A DNA stretch of 38,977 bases from RGIG7450 sp045633565 (lineage in GTDB: Bacteria; Bacillota; Clostridia; RUG12999). The notes beneath the pieces are model-generated. The model saw only the letters and a program-made list of their open reading frames with translations. It searched no databases and was not told where the DNA came from. The stretch is taken from NCBI GenBank assembly GCA_045633565.1, contig JAZQYO010000008.1:1-38977 (forward strand). Reading direction: 5' to 3'. A program made the position numbers and the translations under genes. Below are positions 32,359 through 38,977 of this stretch, piece after piece; within the stretch, counting starts at the first letter, position 1, and every line of letters starts with the position of its first letter.

Positions 32359-33858
32359 TTACAGATATTTGGCGGACAGTTCAACAATTTCCTCCTGAGT
32401 TATATCTTTCACATCACGTATTCCTGCAACCCGTCCGTTTGACATTACAAGAATACGGTCGCAAATTCCAAGAAGTTCGGGCATCTCAGAGGAAACCATA
32501 ATAACCCCTTTATTTTTATTTGCAAGGTCAATTATCAGCTGATATATTTCATATTTAGCCCCAACATCTATACCTCTCGTAGGCTCATCAAGAAGGAGCA
32601 CTTCCGGCTCAGTCAGCAGCCATCTGCCTATAATAACTTTCTGCTGATTCCCTCCCGAAAGAGCCCTTATAAGTGTTTTTTCGGACGGGGTTTTGACTCT
32701 CATGCTGTCAATAACCCACCTTGTAGCACCCTTAATTTTCTTTCCTTTTAAAACCCCTGCAACCGAATACTTCTTTATATTTGCTATAACTGAATTAAAT
32801 TCTATACTCAGTTTTTCAAATATACCCGTTGCCCTGCGTTCTTCTGTTATAAGAGCAAAACCGTTTTTTATAGCCTCTGCAGGACTGTTATTATCCTTAA
32901 GCTCTGAATGAAGAAAAACTTCGCCCGATTTCTTTTTGGCAATACCAAAAAGTGTTTCAAGAAGTTCACTGCGCCGTGAACCCACAAGCCCCGCAATCCC
33001 GAGTATTTCACCTTTTTTCAGTTCAAATGATACATTATTTACGGCAGGTGGGTACATTCCGCTTAAATTCCTGACCTCAAGCATAATATCGGAGGGTTTA
33101 TTGGTTTTTGGAGGAAACCTGCTGGACAGGTCCCTGCCCACCATAAGCTTTATTATTTTATCTGTACTTATATCCTCTGCCCGATTTGTACTCACCCATT
33201 TACCGTCACGCATGACGGTTACTTCGTCGCAAATCTCAAGGATTTCTTCCATTTTATGTGAAATATAGATTATACCGCAGTTTTTTTCTTTAAGTTTTCT
33301 TATTATTTTAAAAAGATGGTTTACCTCCTCCTCATTCAGCGAGGAGGTTGGCTCGTCAAGAACTAAAATCTTTGCATCATAAGAAACCGCTTTTGCAATT
33401 TCAACCATTTGCCTCTGAGAAACAGATAGTCTGCCCATTCTAATTTTAGGGTCAACATCTATTTCAAGGTCCTGAAAAATCTTTTCAGTATCCTTAAGCA
33501 TTTTTTTCCTGTCAACTCTAAGCCCTTTTTTAGGATATCTTCCCAGCCAGATGTTATCTGCAACATCTCTCTGAAGCACCTGATTAAGCTCCTGATGAAC
33601 CATAGCAACCCCGTTTTTAAGTGCCTGCGCAGGATTTTCAAAATTTATCTTGTCACCGTCTATATAAATCTCGCCGGCATCTTCCCTGTATACACCAAAA
33701 AGACATTTCATCAGCGTGGACTTCCCGGCGCCGTTTTCTCCCATAAGCGCATGAACGCTCCCTTTTTTTAAGTTTAATTTTGCATTGTCCAGCGCTTTAA
33801 CCCCCGGGAAATTTTTACAAATTCCCTCCATGCGCAATATATATTCGCCTGTCTGCAT
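32359..33858 (-). CDS. mglA: Galactose/methyl-galactoside ABC transporter ATP-binding protein MglA
   Basis: Drives sugar import by ATP hydrolysis. Two ABC domains lie in tandem over 499 residues. The first has Walker A GENGAGKST (about 38-46), the signature LSVSQRQMVEIAKA and Walker B ILVLDEPTSSLNEEE. The second has the degenerate Walker A of this family (GLVGSRRSELLETLFG, lacking the GKS/T) but a good signature LSGGNQQKVIIGRW and Walker B VLLLDEPTRGIDVGA. This asymmetric pattern is normal for the sugar importer subfamily. It lies between mglB and mglC. Confidence 0.95.
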   Translation of the reverse strand: MQTGEYILRMEGICKNFPGVKALDNAKLNLKKGSVHALMGENGAGKSTLMKCLFGVYREDAGEIYIDGDKINFENPAQALKNGVAMVHQELNQVLQRDVADNIWLGRYPKKGLRVDRKKMLKDTEKIFQDLEIDVDPKIRMGRLSVSQRQMVEIAKAVSYDAKILVLDEPTSSLNEEEVNHLFKIIRKLKEKNCGIIYISHKMEEILEICDEVTVMRDGKWVSTNRAEDISTDKIIKLMVGRDLSSRFPPKTNKPSDIMLEVRNLSGMYPPAVNNVSFELKKGEILGIAGLVGSRRSELLETLFGIAKKKSGEVFLHSELKDNNSPAEAIKNGFALITEERRATGIFEKLSIEFNSVIANIKKYSVAGVLKGKKIKGATRWVIDSMRVKTPSEKTLIRALSGGNQQKVIIGRWLLTEPEVLLLDEPTRGIDVGAKYEIYQLIIDLANKNKGVIMVSSEMPELLGICDRILVMSNGRVAGIRDVKDITQEEIVELSAKYL

Positions 33859-33882
33859 TTAGCCTCACCGCTTTCCGTCTTT

Positions 33883-34893
33883 TTATTCTCCCGTATACGG
33901 CTGATAAGGAATTCTTACAGCAACCCCTGTATCATCATATTTATAATTGCTGTCAGCAAGAAAATCTCTGTCTTCTGCTGCATTCATAGCAAGTGTAATA
34001 AGTGCTTCAGCCATTGCTTCGCCATCCTGAAGAACTGTACCTGACATATATTTTTTAGAAATGAGTTCTCTTGCTGCGTCTGTTGCATCAACGCCCACTA
34101 CAGGGATAAATTTTGTTTCATCACCTTTATTAAAACCTGCTGCCTGAAGTGCCGCAATTGCACCCTGCGCCATTCCGTCGTTATTGGCTATTACCATTTC
34201 AATCTTATTGCCAAACTTTGTAATCCACGCTTCCATTGCACGGTTTGCCTGCTCGGTATCCCAGTTGGCAACCTGAAGTCCAAGTTCCTGAACCTCAATG
34301 CCGTTTTCTTTTACTGTGTTCACAGAATATTCCGTTCTTGCAACTGCCTCCGGGTTATCCGGCTCACCTTTGAACATGACATATTGCATTTTTCCGTCAC
34401 CGTTGGTATCATATTTGCCTGTTTTCCACAGGTCAACTATAATCTTACCCTGAATTACGCCGGCATCCTTTGCATTTGTACCCACAAACCTTGCCTTATC
34501 ATAGCTTTTTATAACCTGGGTATCAGGTTCACGGTTAAAGAAAATAACCGGAACATCTGCAGCTCTTGCTTTATTTACAACCGTTGATGCTGCACCGATA
34601 TCCACCATGTTAACAAGCAGCACATCAACATCCTTCTCAAGCAGCAAATCTATCTGGTCATTTTGTGTGCCCTGGTCTCCTTTACCGTCATTTAAAAAAA
34701 GAGTAGCCCTTCCCTTTGCTTTTGCTTCAAGTGCCTGACGAACAGTTGAAATATATGTGTCATCATATTTATATATGAGAACACCGATTTTTTCTTCCCC
34801 GCCGGTATGCGGATCCTCTGCCATATTGTTTCCGCCACAACCGGTCAATAAAACTGATAATATCAAAATAAAAACTAAGGTAATTTTTTTCAT
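33883..34893 (-). CDS. mglB: Galactose-binding lipoprotein MglB
   Basis: Captures galactose or glucose outside the cell and feeds MglC. The N-terminal signal ends in the lipobox LLTGC, so the protein should be a lipoprotein. The mature part is a type I periplasmic-binding fold with WDTEQANRAMEAW and IANNDGMAQGAIAALQAAG, very like E. coli MglB. The calcium-loop motif DTNGDGKMQ (about 157-165), which in E. coli is DLNKDGQIQ, marks it as the galactose/glucose type rather than ribose. The operon starts here; GAAAGAGG lies 8 bases ahead of the ATG. Confidence 0.93.
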   Translation of the reverse strand: MKKITLVFILILSVLLTGCGGNNMAEDPHTGGEEKIGVLIYKYDDTYISTVRQALEAKAKGRATLFLNDGKGDQGTQNDQIDLLLEKDVDVLLVNMVDIGAASTVVNKARAADVPVIFFNREPDTQVIKSYDKARFVGTNAKDAGVIQGKIIVDLWKTGKYDTNGDGKMQYVMFKGEPDNPEAVARTEYSVNTVKENGIEVQELGLQVANWDTEQANRAMEAWITKFGNKIEMVIANNDGMAQGAIAALQAAGFNKGDETKFIPVVGVDATDAARELISKKYMSGTVLQDGEAMAEALITLAMNAAEDRDFLADSNYKYDDTGVAVRIPYQPYTGE

Positions 34894-34922
34894 TTTTACA
34901 TCCTCTTTCTTTTTGTTTTCGC

Positions 34923-34953
34923 TAAATATTCTTTTCAGAAAACGTTTATACTA
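34923..34953 (+). promoter_or_regulatory. Possible sigma-G-type promoter of spoVAD with overlapping cre-like site
   Basis: TAAATA (34923-34928), 18-bp spacer, TATACTA (34947-34953) resemble a forespore sigma-G promoter with mismatches. An overlapping AGAAAACGTTTATA (34937-34950) differs at two positions from the catabolite-responsive consensus and could serve the divergent mglB gene. Confidence 0.35.
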
Positions 34954-34985
34954 TACATATCAAAAAAAATTTTGAAGGTGATAAA

Positions 34986-36002
34986 ATGAAAAAAAATATA
35001 GGCAAACAGACAATCTGTTTTGAAAATCCACCATCGGTAAAATCATATTATGCTATTGTTTCAAAAAAAGAATCGGAAGGACCTTTGGGGGCTTATTTCA
35101 ATAATGTTCAGGAAGATGTAATGTTTGGTGAGGAATCGTGGGAGCAGGGCGAAAGCAAATTTTTAAAAACCGCCATGCAGGAGGTTATAAAAAAAGCCTG
35201 TCTTACCGAAAAAGATATCGACTATATTTTCGCCGGCGACCTGATAAACCAGTGTTTCAGCAGTCATTTTGCCGTCCGTGATATCGATACTCCGTTTTTC
35301 GGTCTTTACGGCGCCTGCTCAACTATGGCAGAAAGCCTGTCGCTGGCAGCAATGGCTGTTGATGGTGGTTTTGCTGAGAATGTTTTGGCTGCCACATCAA
35401 GTCACTTTTGTTCATCGGAAAAACAGTTCCGTATGCCACTTGAATATGGTGGTCAGCGCACTCCTACTGCCCAGCGAACCGTCACAGGAAGCGGTGCAAT
35501 TATATTAACCGCCGACCGGTCTTTCCCCATTTGTATAACTCATATTACAACAGGAAAAGTCATAGATTATGCCGTTTCCGACCCCAATAACATGGGTGCT
35601 GCAATGGCTCCTGCCGCTGCCGATACCATAAAAGCACATTTTAAAGATACCGGTTTTAAACCATCCGATTATGACCTTATAGTAACAGGCGACCTTGGCA
35701 ATGTGGGTAAAAATCTGCTTTTTGATTTACTTGAAAAAGAAATTGATATAAAAGATGTTTACAACGACTGCGGACTTATGATTTATAATATGAAAACTCA
35801 GGATGTCCACGCCGGAGGAAGTGGCTGTGGTTGCAGTGCATCTGTCCTTTGCGGCAAACTTTTAAAGGACATGGAAGACGGAAAACTAAACAAACTTCTG
35901 TTTATTGCGACAGGGGCTCTTTTAAACGGTGAATCCTGTTTTCAGGGTGAAAGTATTCCCGGCGTAGCACACGCTGTAAGGTTTGAAAGGAGAAAAATAT
36001 GA
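34986..36002 (+). CDS. spoVAD: Stage V sporulation protein AD
   Basis: A spore-core dipicolinic-acid-binding protein of the SpoVA channel with a thiolase-like fold. The 338-residue length equals Bacillus SpoVAD. Family motifs include FAGDLINQC (about 79-87), the GACSTMAESL active-site-like loop (about 108-117) and a Gly-Cys-rich GGSGCGCSASVLCGK stretch (about 278-292). AAGGTGAT precedes the ATG. It overlaps spoVAE by 4 bases. spoVAC, which normally stands directly before it, is absent; the upstream neighbour is divergent mglB. Confidence 0.95.
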   Translation: MKKNIGKQTICFENPPSVKSYYAIVSKKESEGPLGAYFNNVQEDVMFGEESWEQGESKFLKTAMQEVIKKACLTEKDIDYIFAGDLINQCFSSHFAVRDIDTPFFGLYGACSTMAESLSLAAMAVDGGFAENVLAATSSHFCSSEKQFRMPLEYGGQRTPTAQRTVTGSGAIILTADRSFPICITHITTGKVIDYAVSDPNNMGAAMAPAAADTIKAHFKDTGFKPSDYDLIVTGDLGNVGKNLLFDLLEKEIDIKDVYNDCGLMIYNMKTQDVHAGGSGCGCSASVLCGKLLKDMEDGKLNKLLFIATGALLNGESCFQGESIPGVAHAVRFERRKI

Positions 36003-36352
36003 ATTTTTTATGGGCATTTGTAATCGGAGGCATAATTTGTGCTATAGGTCAGGTTTTAGTTGATTTTACAAAACTTACCCCAGCACGAATTCTTGTTTTG
36101 TTTGTTTGTATCGGTGTGTTCGCAACATTCTTCGGTCTGTATGAGCCGCTTGTCAAATTTGCCGGAGCAGGCGCAACCGTACCACTCACCGGATTTGGCT
36201 ACACACTTGCAACAGGTGTAATTAATGCGGTCGATGAAAAAGGACTTTTAGGCATATTCACAGGCGGACTTGCTGCTGCAGCCGGCGGCATTACAGCAGC
36301 CGTACTGTTTGGATATATTTTCGCCGTACTGTTTAATCCCAAAGAAAAGTAA
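35999..36352 (+). CDS. spoVAE: Stage V sporulation protein AE (SpoVAEb-type)
   Basis: A small membrane subunit of the SpoVA dipicolinate channel in the spore inner membrane. The 117 residues hold about four helices. Conserved pieces are the GGIICAIGQVLVDFTKLTPAR opening (abbreviated: GGIICAIGQ ... KLTPAR) and the GAGATVPLTGFGYTLATGV loop, which is near-invariant in the family. It starts inside the last codons of spoVAD (ATGA overlap) and its TAA lies in the terminator stem. It makes sense only with SpoVAC, which must be encoded elsewhere if the channel is complete. Confidence 0.93.
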   Translation: MNFLWAFVIGGIICAIGQVLVDFTKLTPARILVLFVCIGVFATFFGLYEPLVKFAGAGATVPLTGFGYTLATGVINAVDEKGLLGIFTGGLAAAAGGITAAVLFGYIFAVLFNPKEK

Positions 36353-36380
36353 AGGAGATGCCTCGCATCTCCTTTTTTCA
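36352..36380 (+). terminator. Terminator of spoVAD-spoVAE
   Basis: A perfect 10-bp stem AAGGAGATGC/GCATCTCCTT (36352-36361 with 36365-36374, loop CTC) followed by TTTT. It begins at the last base of the spoVAE stop codon. Confidence 0.9.
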
Positions 36381-36435
36381 TATAATTTTCCTAAATTATA
36401 ACTTATTTAAACAAAATTTTCTAATATTTCACATA

Positions 36436-36464
36436 TTTACAAAAAATAATAATTGTTGTATAAT
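36436..36464 (+). promoter_or_regulatory. Promoter of the double class II aldolase gene
   Basis: -35 TTTACA (36436-36441), 17-bp spacer, perfect -10 TATAAT (36459-36464), some 30 bases before the start codon. Confidence 0.8.
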
Positions 36465-36495
36465 ATAACCATAACCTAATTAAAGGAGTATGCTT

Positions 36496-37788
36496 ATGAA
36501 TTTTAAATTTATGCATCCCGCCGACCAGCTTGTTTTGATAATGGAACGCATTTACTCCTATCAGATGACAACTACCTCCGGCGGAAACCTATCAATTTTA
36601 GATGACAACGGTGATATATGGATTACCCCTGCCGGTGTTGACAAAGGCTCTTTAACCCGTGACGATATGGTCAGAGTAACTCCGTCGGGTGAAATTATAG
36701 GCCGTCACCGTCCGTCAAGCGAGTGGCCTTTCCACAGCATTCTGTACAAAAGACGCCCTGATATAAGAGCCGTTTTACACGCACATCCCCCGGCACTTCT
36801 CGGATTTTCTATTGCAAGAAAAGTGCCCAACACATCTCTTATCCCAAATATTGATAACATTTGCGGGGACATAAAGTATGCAGATTATGAACTGCCCGGA
36901 AGTGAAGCTCTTTCAGAAAATATAGCAAAAGTGTTTGACACCGGTGTTTCAACAGTAATGCTTGAAAACCATGGTGTTGTTGTGGGTAAAGAGAATCTTT
37001 TTGAAGCCTTTAAGTCTTTTGAAACTCTTGATTTCTGTGCAAGACTTGAACTTCAGGCTATGAAAATAGGAAATCTCGTTCCCCTTTCAGACCATAAAAT
37101 CGCCATTTCAAAAGAGAAAAACCGCGTATCCCTTGACGAGTTTGTTCCGAAAAATTATTCAAGTATTGAAAAAGAAGCCCGTGCAAAAATGTGCAAGCTG
37201 ATTAGCCGTGCTTATGACCAGAGACTATTCACAAGCTCACAGGGTACTTTCTCCGAAAGAATGCCTGATGGTGGATTTATTATCACACCCTACGATAAAG
37301 ACAGAAAATACCTTTCAGCCGAGGACCTTGTAAAAATAAGCGGAGATTCACGTGAGCTGGGTAAAAATCCAAGTCGTAGCGTTATGCTTCATAAGCATAT
37401 TTACGAAATGCACCCGGAAGTAAACTCTGTTATCATTGCTCATCCGCCAAACTTAATGGCATTTGCAGTTTCCGATGCTGAGCTTGATTCGAGAATCATT
37501 CCCGAGAGCTACATAATGCTTCGTGACGTTAAAAAATATCCGTTTGGTTCAAGCTTTATGCAGCCTGAAATGGTTGCAAAAGAGGTTGGAATTAAAAACC
37601 CCGTTACCCTTATTGAAAATGACTGCTGCATAGTAACAGGCACATCACTTCTCAATGCGTTTGACCGCCTTGAGGTTGCTGAATTCAGTGCAAAAGCTAT
37701 CGTAAATGCAGTTTCTCTTGGTAAGGTTGTTAAAATTGACGACTCGGAAATTGACAAAATCATTGATGCATTCAATCTTGAAAGATAA
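36496..37788 (+). CDS. Tandem class II aldolase/adducin-domain protein, second half degenerate
   Basis: A 430-residue protein of two aldolase-II (FucA/AraD-like) domains in a row. The first half keeps the phosphate loop SGGNLS (28-33), catalytic-type E76 in SSEWPFH and zinc ligands H95, H97 (HAHPP) and H159 (ENHG). In the second half (about 225-430) the same sites read SSQGTFSE, SRSVMLH (no Glu), IIAHPP (first His lost) and ENDC (His to Asp). It should therefore be one active and one dead domain, on a sugar phosphate such as fuculose phosphate (inferred). I start at the second ATG, 7 bases after AGGAG; the first ATG (36490) is one base from it. Confidence 0.88.
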   Translation: MNFKFMHPADQLVLIMERIYSYQMTTTSGGNLSILDDNGDIWITPAGVDKGSLTRDDMVRVTPSGEIIGRHRPSSEWPFHSILYKRRPDIRAVLHAHPPALLGFSIARKVPNTSLIPNIDNICGDIKYADYELPGSEALSENIAKVFDTGVSTVMLENHGVVVGKENLFEAFKSFETLDFCARLELQAMKIGNLVPLSDHKIAISKEKNRVSLDEFVPKNYSSIEKEARAKMCKLISRAYDQRLFTSSQGTFSERMPDGGFIITPYDKDRKYLSAEDLVKISGDSRELGKNPSRSVMLHKHIYEMHPEVNSVIIAHPPNLMAFAVSDAELDSRIIPESYIMLRDVKKYPFGSSFMQPEMVAKEVGIKNPVTLIENDCCIVTGTSLLNAFDRLEVAEFSAKAIVNAVSLGKVVKIDDSEIDKIIDAFNLER

Positions 37789-37795
37789 AATTAAT

Positions 37796-37825
37796 GCCGG
37801 ACGCTATAAGCGCCCGGCTATTTTT
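37796..37825. terminator. Terminator between the convergent aldolase and SDR genes
   Basis: GCCGGACGCT/AGCGCCCGGC (37796-37805 with 37809-37818, one A-C mismatch, loop ATA) followed by TATTTTTAG on the plus strand. The minus side (ATTAATTTTA) is weaker, so it mainly serves the aldolase gene. Confidence 0.8.
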
Positions 37826-37827
37826 AG

Positions 37828-38628
37828 TTACGGTCTGAGGCCCATACCGCCTTCAAGGGTAAGAGTTTCGCCATTCATATATTTAAAATCGGGGGAAGCA
37901 ATCTGAACGCACACTCTGCCGATTTCAAGTTCAGAATCGCCGAAATGACCTGCCGGCGGAATTTTTACATTTGCTTTAAATGCATCAGGATATGCTTTTT
38001 CAAAATTCTCAAGCTGTGCAGTCCACGCAAGAGGACAAATAACATTTGTATTAATTCCGTCCTTTGCCCATTCAGTTGCAGCAACACGGCTCAGTCCGCG
38101 GATAGCTTCTTTTGCAGCAGCATAAGAACACTGACCATAATTACCGAAAAGTCCTGCTCCGGAAGCAAAGTTTATAATGCTTCCTTTAGTTTCTTTAAGG
38201 TATGGATAGCAAGCCTTCATATAATAGAACGTTGCATATAAACCTGAATACATAGCAAGATTAAACTGCTCTGTTGTATGGTCCTGAATTGCAACACCGG
38301 AAGCCGATGCCTGCGCATTGTTGATAAGAACATCTATTCTTCCAAATGCTTCAATTGTCTTTTCAACCACTTCTTTTGCTGTTGCTTCATTGTCACTACC
38401 TTCTGAAATATCTGCCTGAAGCGCTAACACCCTTATGCCATAAAGTTTTTCAAGCTCTTCCTTTGCCTTTTCAAGCTTGGCAACATTTCTGCCTGTGATA
38501 ACAAGGTTTGCACCTTCCTTTGCATAAGCAGTTGCAATACCGTAACCGATTGAACCACATTTGCCGTCCGAAAGAGCCGCATACCCTGCGCCGGTAATAA
38601 TTGCTGTTTTTCCTTTTAAAAAGCTCAT
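37828..38628 (-). CDS. Short-chain dehydrogenase/reductase (SDR) family oxidoreductase
   Basis: An NAD(P)-dependent Rossmann-fold oxidoreductase of 266 residues. The cofactor loop is unusual: TGAG (12-15) is followed by an eight-residue insert (YAALSDGK) before CGSIGYGIA, a form nearer to enoyl-ACP reductase-like SDRs than to the plain TGxxxGIG. NNAQAS (103-108) and the catalytic S156, Y169 and K173 (SYAAAKEA) are intact, so it should be active. The substrate is unknown; the neighbouring aldolase hints at sugar or polyol chemistry. AAGGAGA lies 8 bases before the ATG. No clear promoter was seen. Confidence 0.88.
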   Translation of the reverse strand: MSFLKGKTAIITGAGYAALSDGKCGSIGYGIATAYAKEGANLVITGRNVAKLEKAKEELEKLYGIRVLALQADISEGSDNEATAKEVVEKTIEAFGRIDVLINNAQASASGVAIQDHTTEQFNLAMYSGLYATFYYMKACYPYLKETKGSIINFASGAGLFGNYGQCSYAAAKEAIRGLSRVAATEWAKDGINTNVICPLAWTAQLENFEKAYPDAFKANVKIPPAGHFGDSELEIGRVCVQIASPDFKYMNGETLTLEGGMGLRP

Positions 38629-38732
38629 TTTTGTTCTCCTTTTTTATGTAAATTTTATTTAATTATTAATTTTATAATTTCCACCATCTTTGCCTTAATG
38701 CGACACATAAGGTTTAGATGCAACTTACCAAA

Positions 38733-38780
38733 GGCTCCCTTGTGTAAAGGGAGCTGTCAGCGTAGCTGACTGAGGGATTG
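38733..38780. repeat. Double-hairpin palindromic repeat (REP/MITE-like)
   Basis: Two stems in a row: GCTCCCTT/AAGGGAGC (38734-38741 with 38747-38754, loop GTGTA) and GTCAGC/GCTGAC (38756-38761 with 38765-38770, loop GTA), ending TGAGGGATTG. I recognise this arrangement from memory as a sequence that recurs in gut Clostridia genomes, but could not check it here. The DUF559 stop codon (38757-38759) lies in the second stem. Confidence 0.65.
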
Positions 38781-38977
38781 TTTTACCTCATTATCAATAT
38801 ACATACAAACTCCCTCAAAGTTTTTCAAAACATCAAGATTTGATATTATAATAACCTTTATCCCATATTGCTCTAAATATTGAGTTCTCTTTTCATCATT
38901 CATAAATCCAACATCTTCATAGTGTTGCGACCCATCTAATTCTACAACAAGATTTGCTTTTGCACAATAAAAATCTG
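38757..38977 (-). CDS. DUF559 endonuclease-fold protein, C-terminal part (start beyond window)
   Basis: The last 72 residues of a protein that enters from the right edge. DFYCAKANLVVELDGSQHYE fits the DUF559 (PF04480) core, a PD-(D/E)XK-type fold related to Vsr: DFYC, the lysine, then ExDG and a QHxE His. It continues DEKRTQYLEQYGIKVIIISN, again typical (D-x-x-R-x-x-x-L-x-x-x-G-h-x-V). Residues EVKQSLSQLR at the very end are encoded by the palindromic repeat, so the natural C-terminus was probably replaced or extended when gene and repeat came together. The first codon seen is at 38975. Confidence 0.8.
   Translation of the reverse strand, partial: DFYCAKANLVVELDGSQHYEDVGFMNDEKRTQYLEQYGIKVIIISNLDVLKNFEGVCMYIDNEVKQSLSQLR

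Noticed and set aside
36490..36495. First ATG of the aldolase gene
   Set aside because: It is only one base from AGGAG; the second ATG has a normal 7-base spacing.
1..38977. CRISPR array, prophage or insertion sequence
   Set aside because: No spaced direct repeats, no integrase, no transposase and no phage structural genes were seen; only one palindromic repeat and one structured element.

Overview
This is a low-GC Gram-positive window, most likely from a spore-forming member of the Clostridia, possibly an uncultured gut or animal lineage. The evidence is strong AGGAGG-type ribosome binding sites, frequent TTG and GTG starts, sigma-A promoters close to TTGACA-N17-TATAAT, a MreBCD-PBP2-MinCDE cell-shape cluster, a YolD/Y-family polymerase pair, a TSCPD protein, SpoVAD/SpoVAE, and a palindrome of a kind that looks familiar from gut Firmicutes at the right edge. 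No prophage, insertion sequence or CRISPR array is visible.

Left part (1-13110), nearly all on the minus strand. A tRNA-Ser(GCU) with its own promoter and terminator sits next to a GC-rich, tRNA-like scrap. Beyond it lies a long, tightly packed gene train, read from high to low coordinates: U32 protein (RlhA-like) - NusG-domain-II protein - Gx transporter - maf - mreB - mreC - mreD - mrdA (PBP2) - minC, then a 126-bp gap with two promoters, then minD - minE - mgsA - rho - dacF-like carboxypeptidase. It couples envelope elongation, septum placement and peptidoglycan trimming with RNA modification and termination.

Middle part (13200-25100). Plus-strand ribonuclease J and a DUF975-type membrane protein converge, through a shared terminator, on a minus-strand metal-resistance operon: HMA chaperone - P1B ATPase - ArsR/CadC regulator - TSCPD protein. 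That operon starts behind an almost perfect 15-2-15 palindromic operator. Upstream is a YolD + Y-family polymerase operon with a LexA-like box at its start site, divergent from a YitT-family gene. Then come a structured intergenic element, a one-chain iron-sulfur L-serine dehydratase, and an OPT oligopeptide transporter overlapping a PqqD-like protein. Upstream of these lies a pepD aminoacyl-histidine dipeptidase, so this stretch favours peptide uptake and amino-acid catabolism.

Right part (26500-38977). A four-gene surface-glycan operon (O-antigen ligase-like, NTP_transf_5, a lone PTS EIIC, GT2) is followed by a complete mglBAC-type galactose ABC importer. Divergent from mglB are spoVAD-spoVAE, with no spoVAC beside them. 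A two-domain class II aldolase, whose second half has lost its metal ligands, converges on an SDR oxidoreductase. The window ends inside a DUF559 endonuclease-fold gene whose 3' end runs into a double-hairpin repeat.

The best leads for something undescribed are the DUF559/palindrome unit, the minD ribosome-binding-site hairpin whose presence depends on promoter choice, the half-dead double aldolase, the lone EIIC in the glycan operon, and the OPT-PqqD pair.
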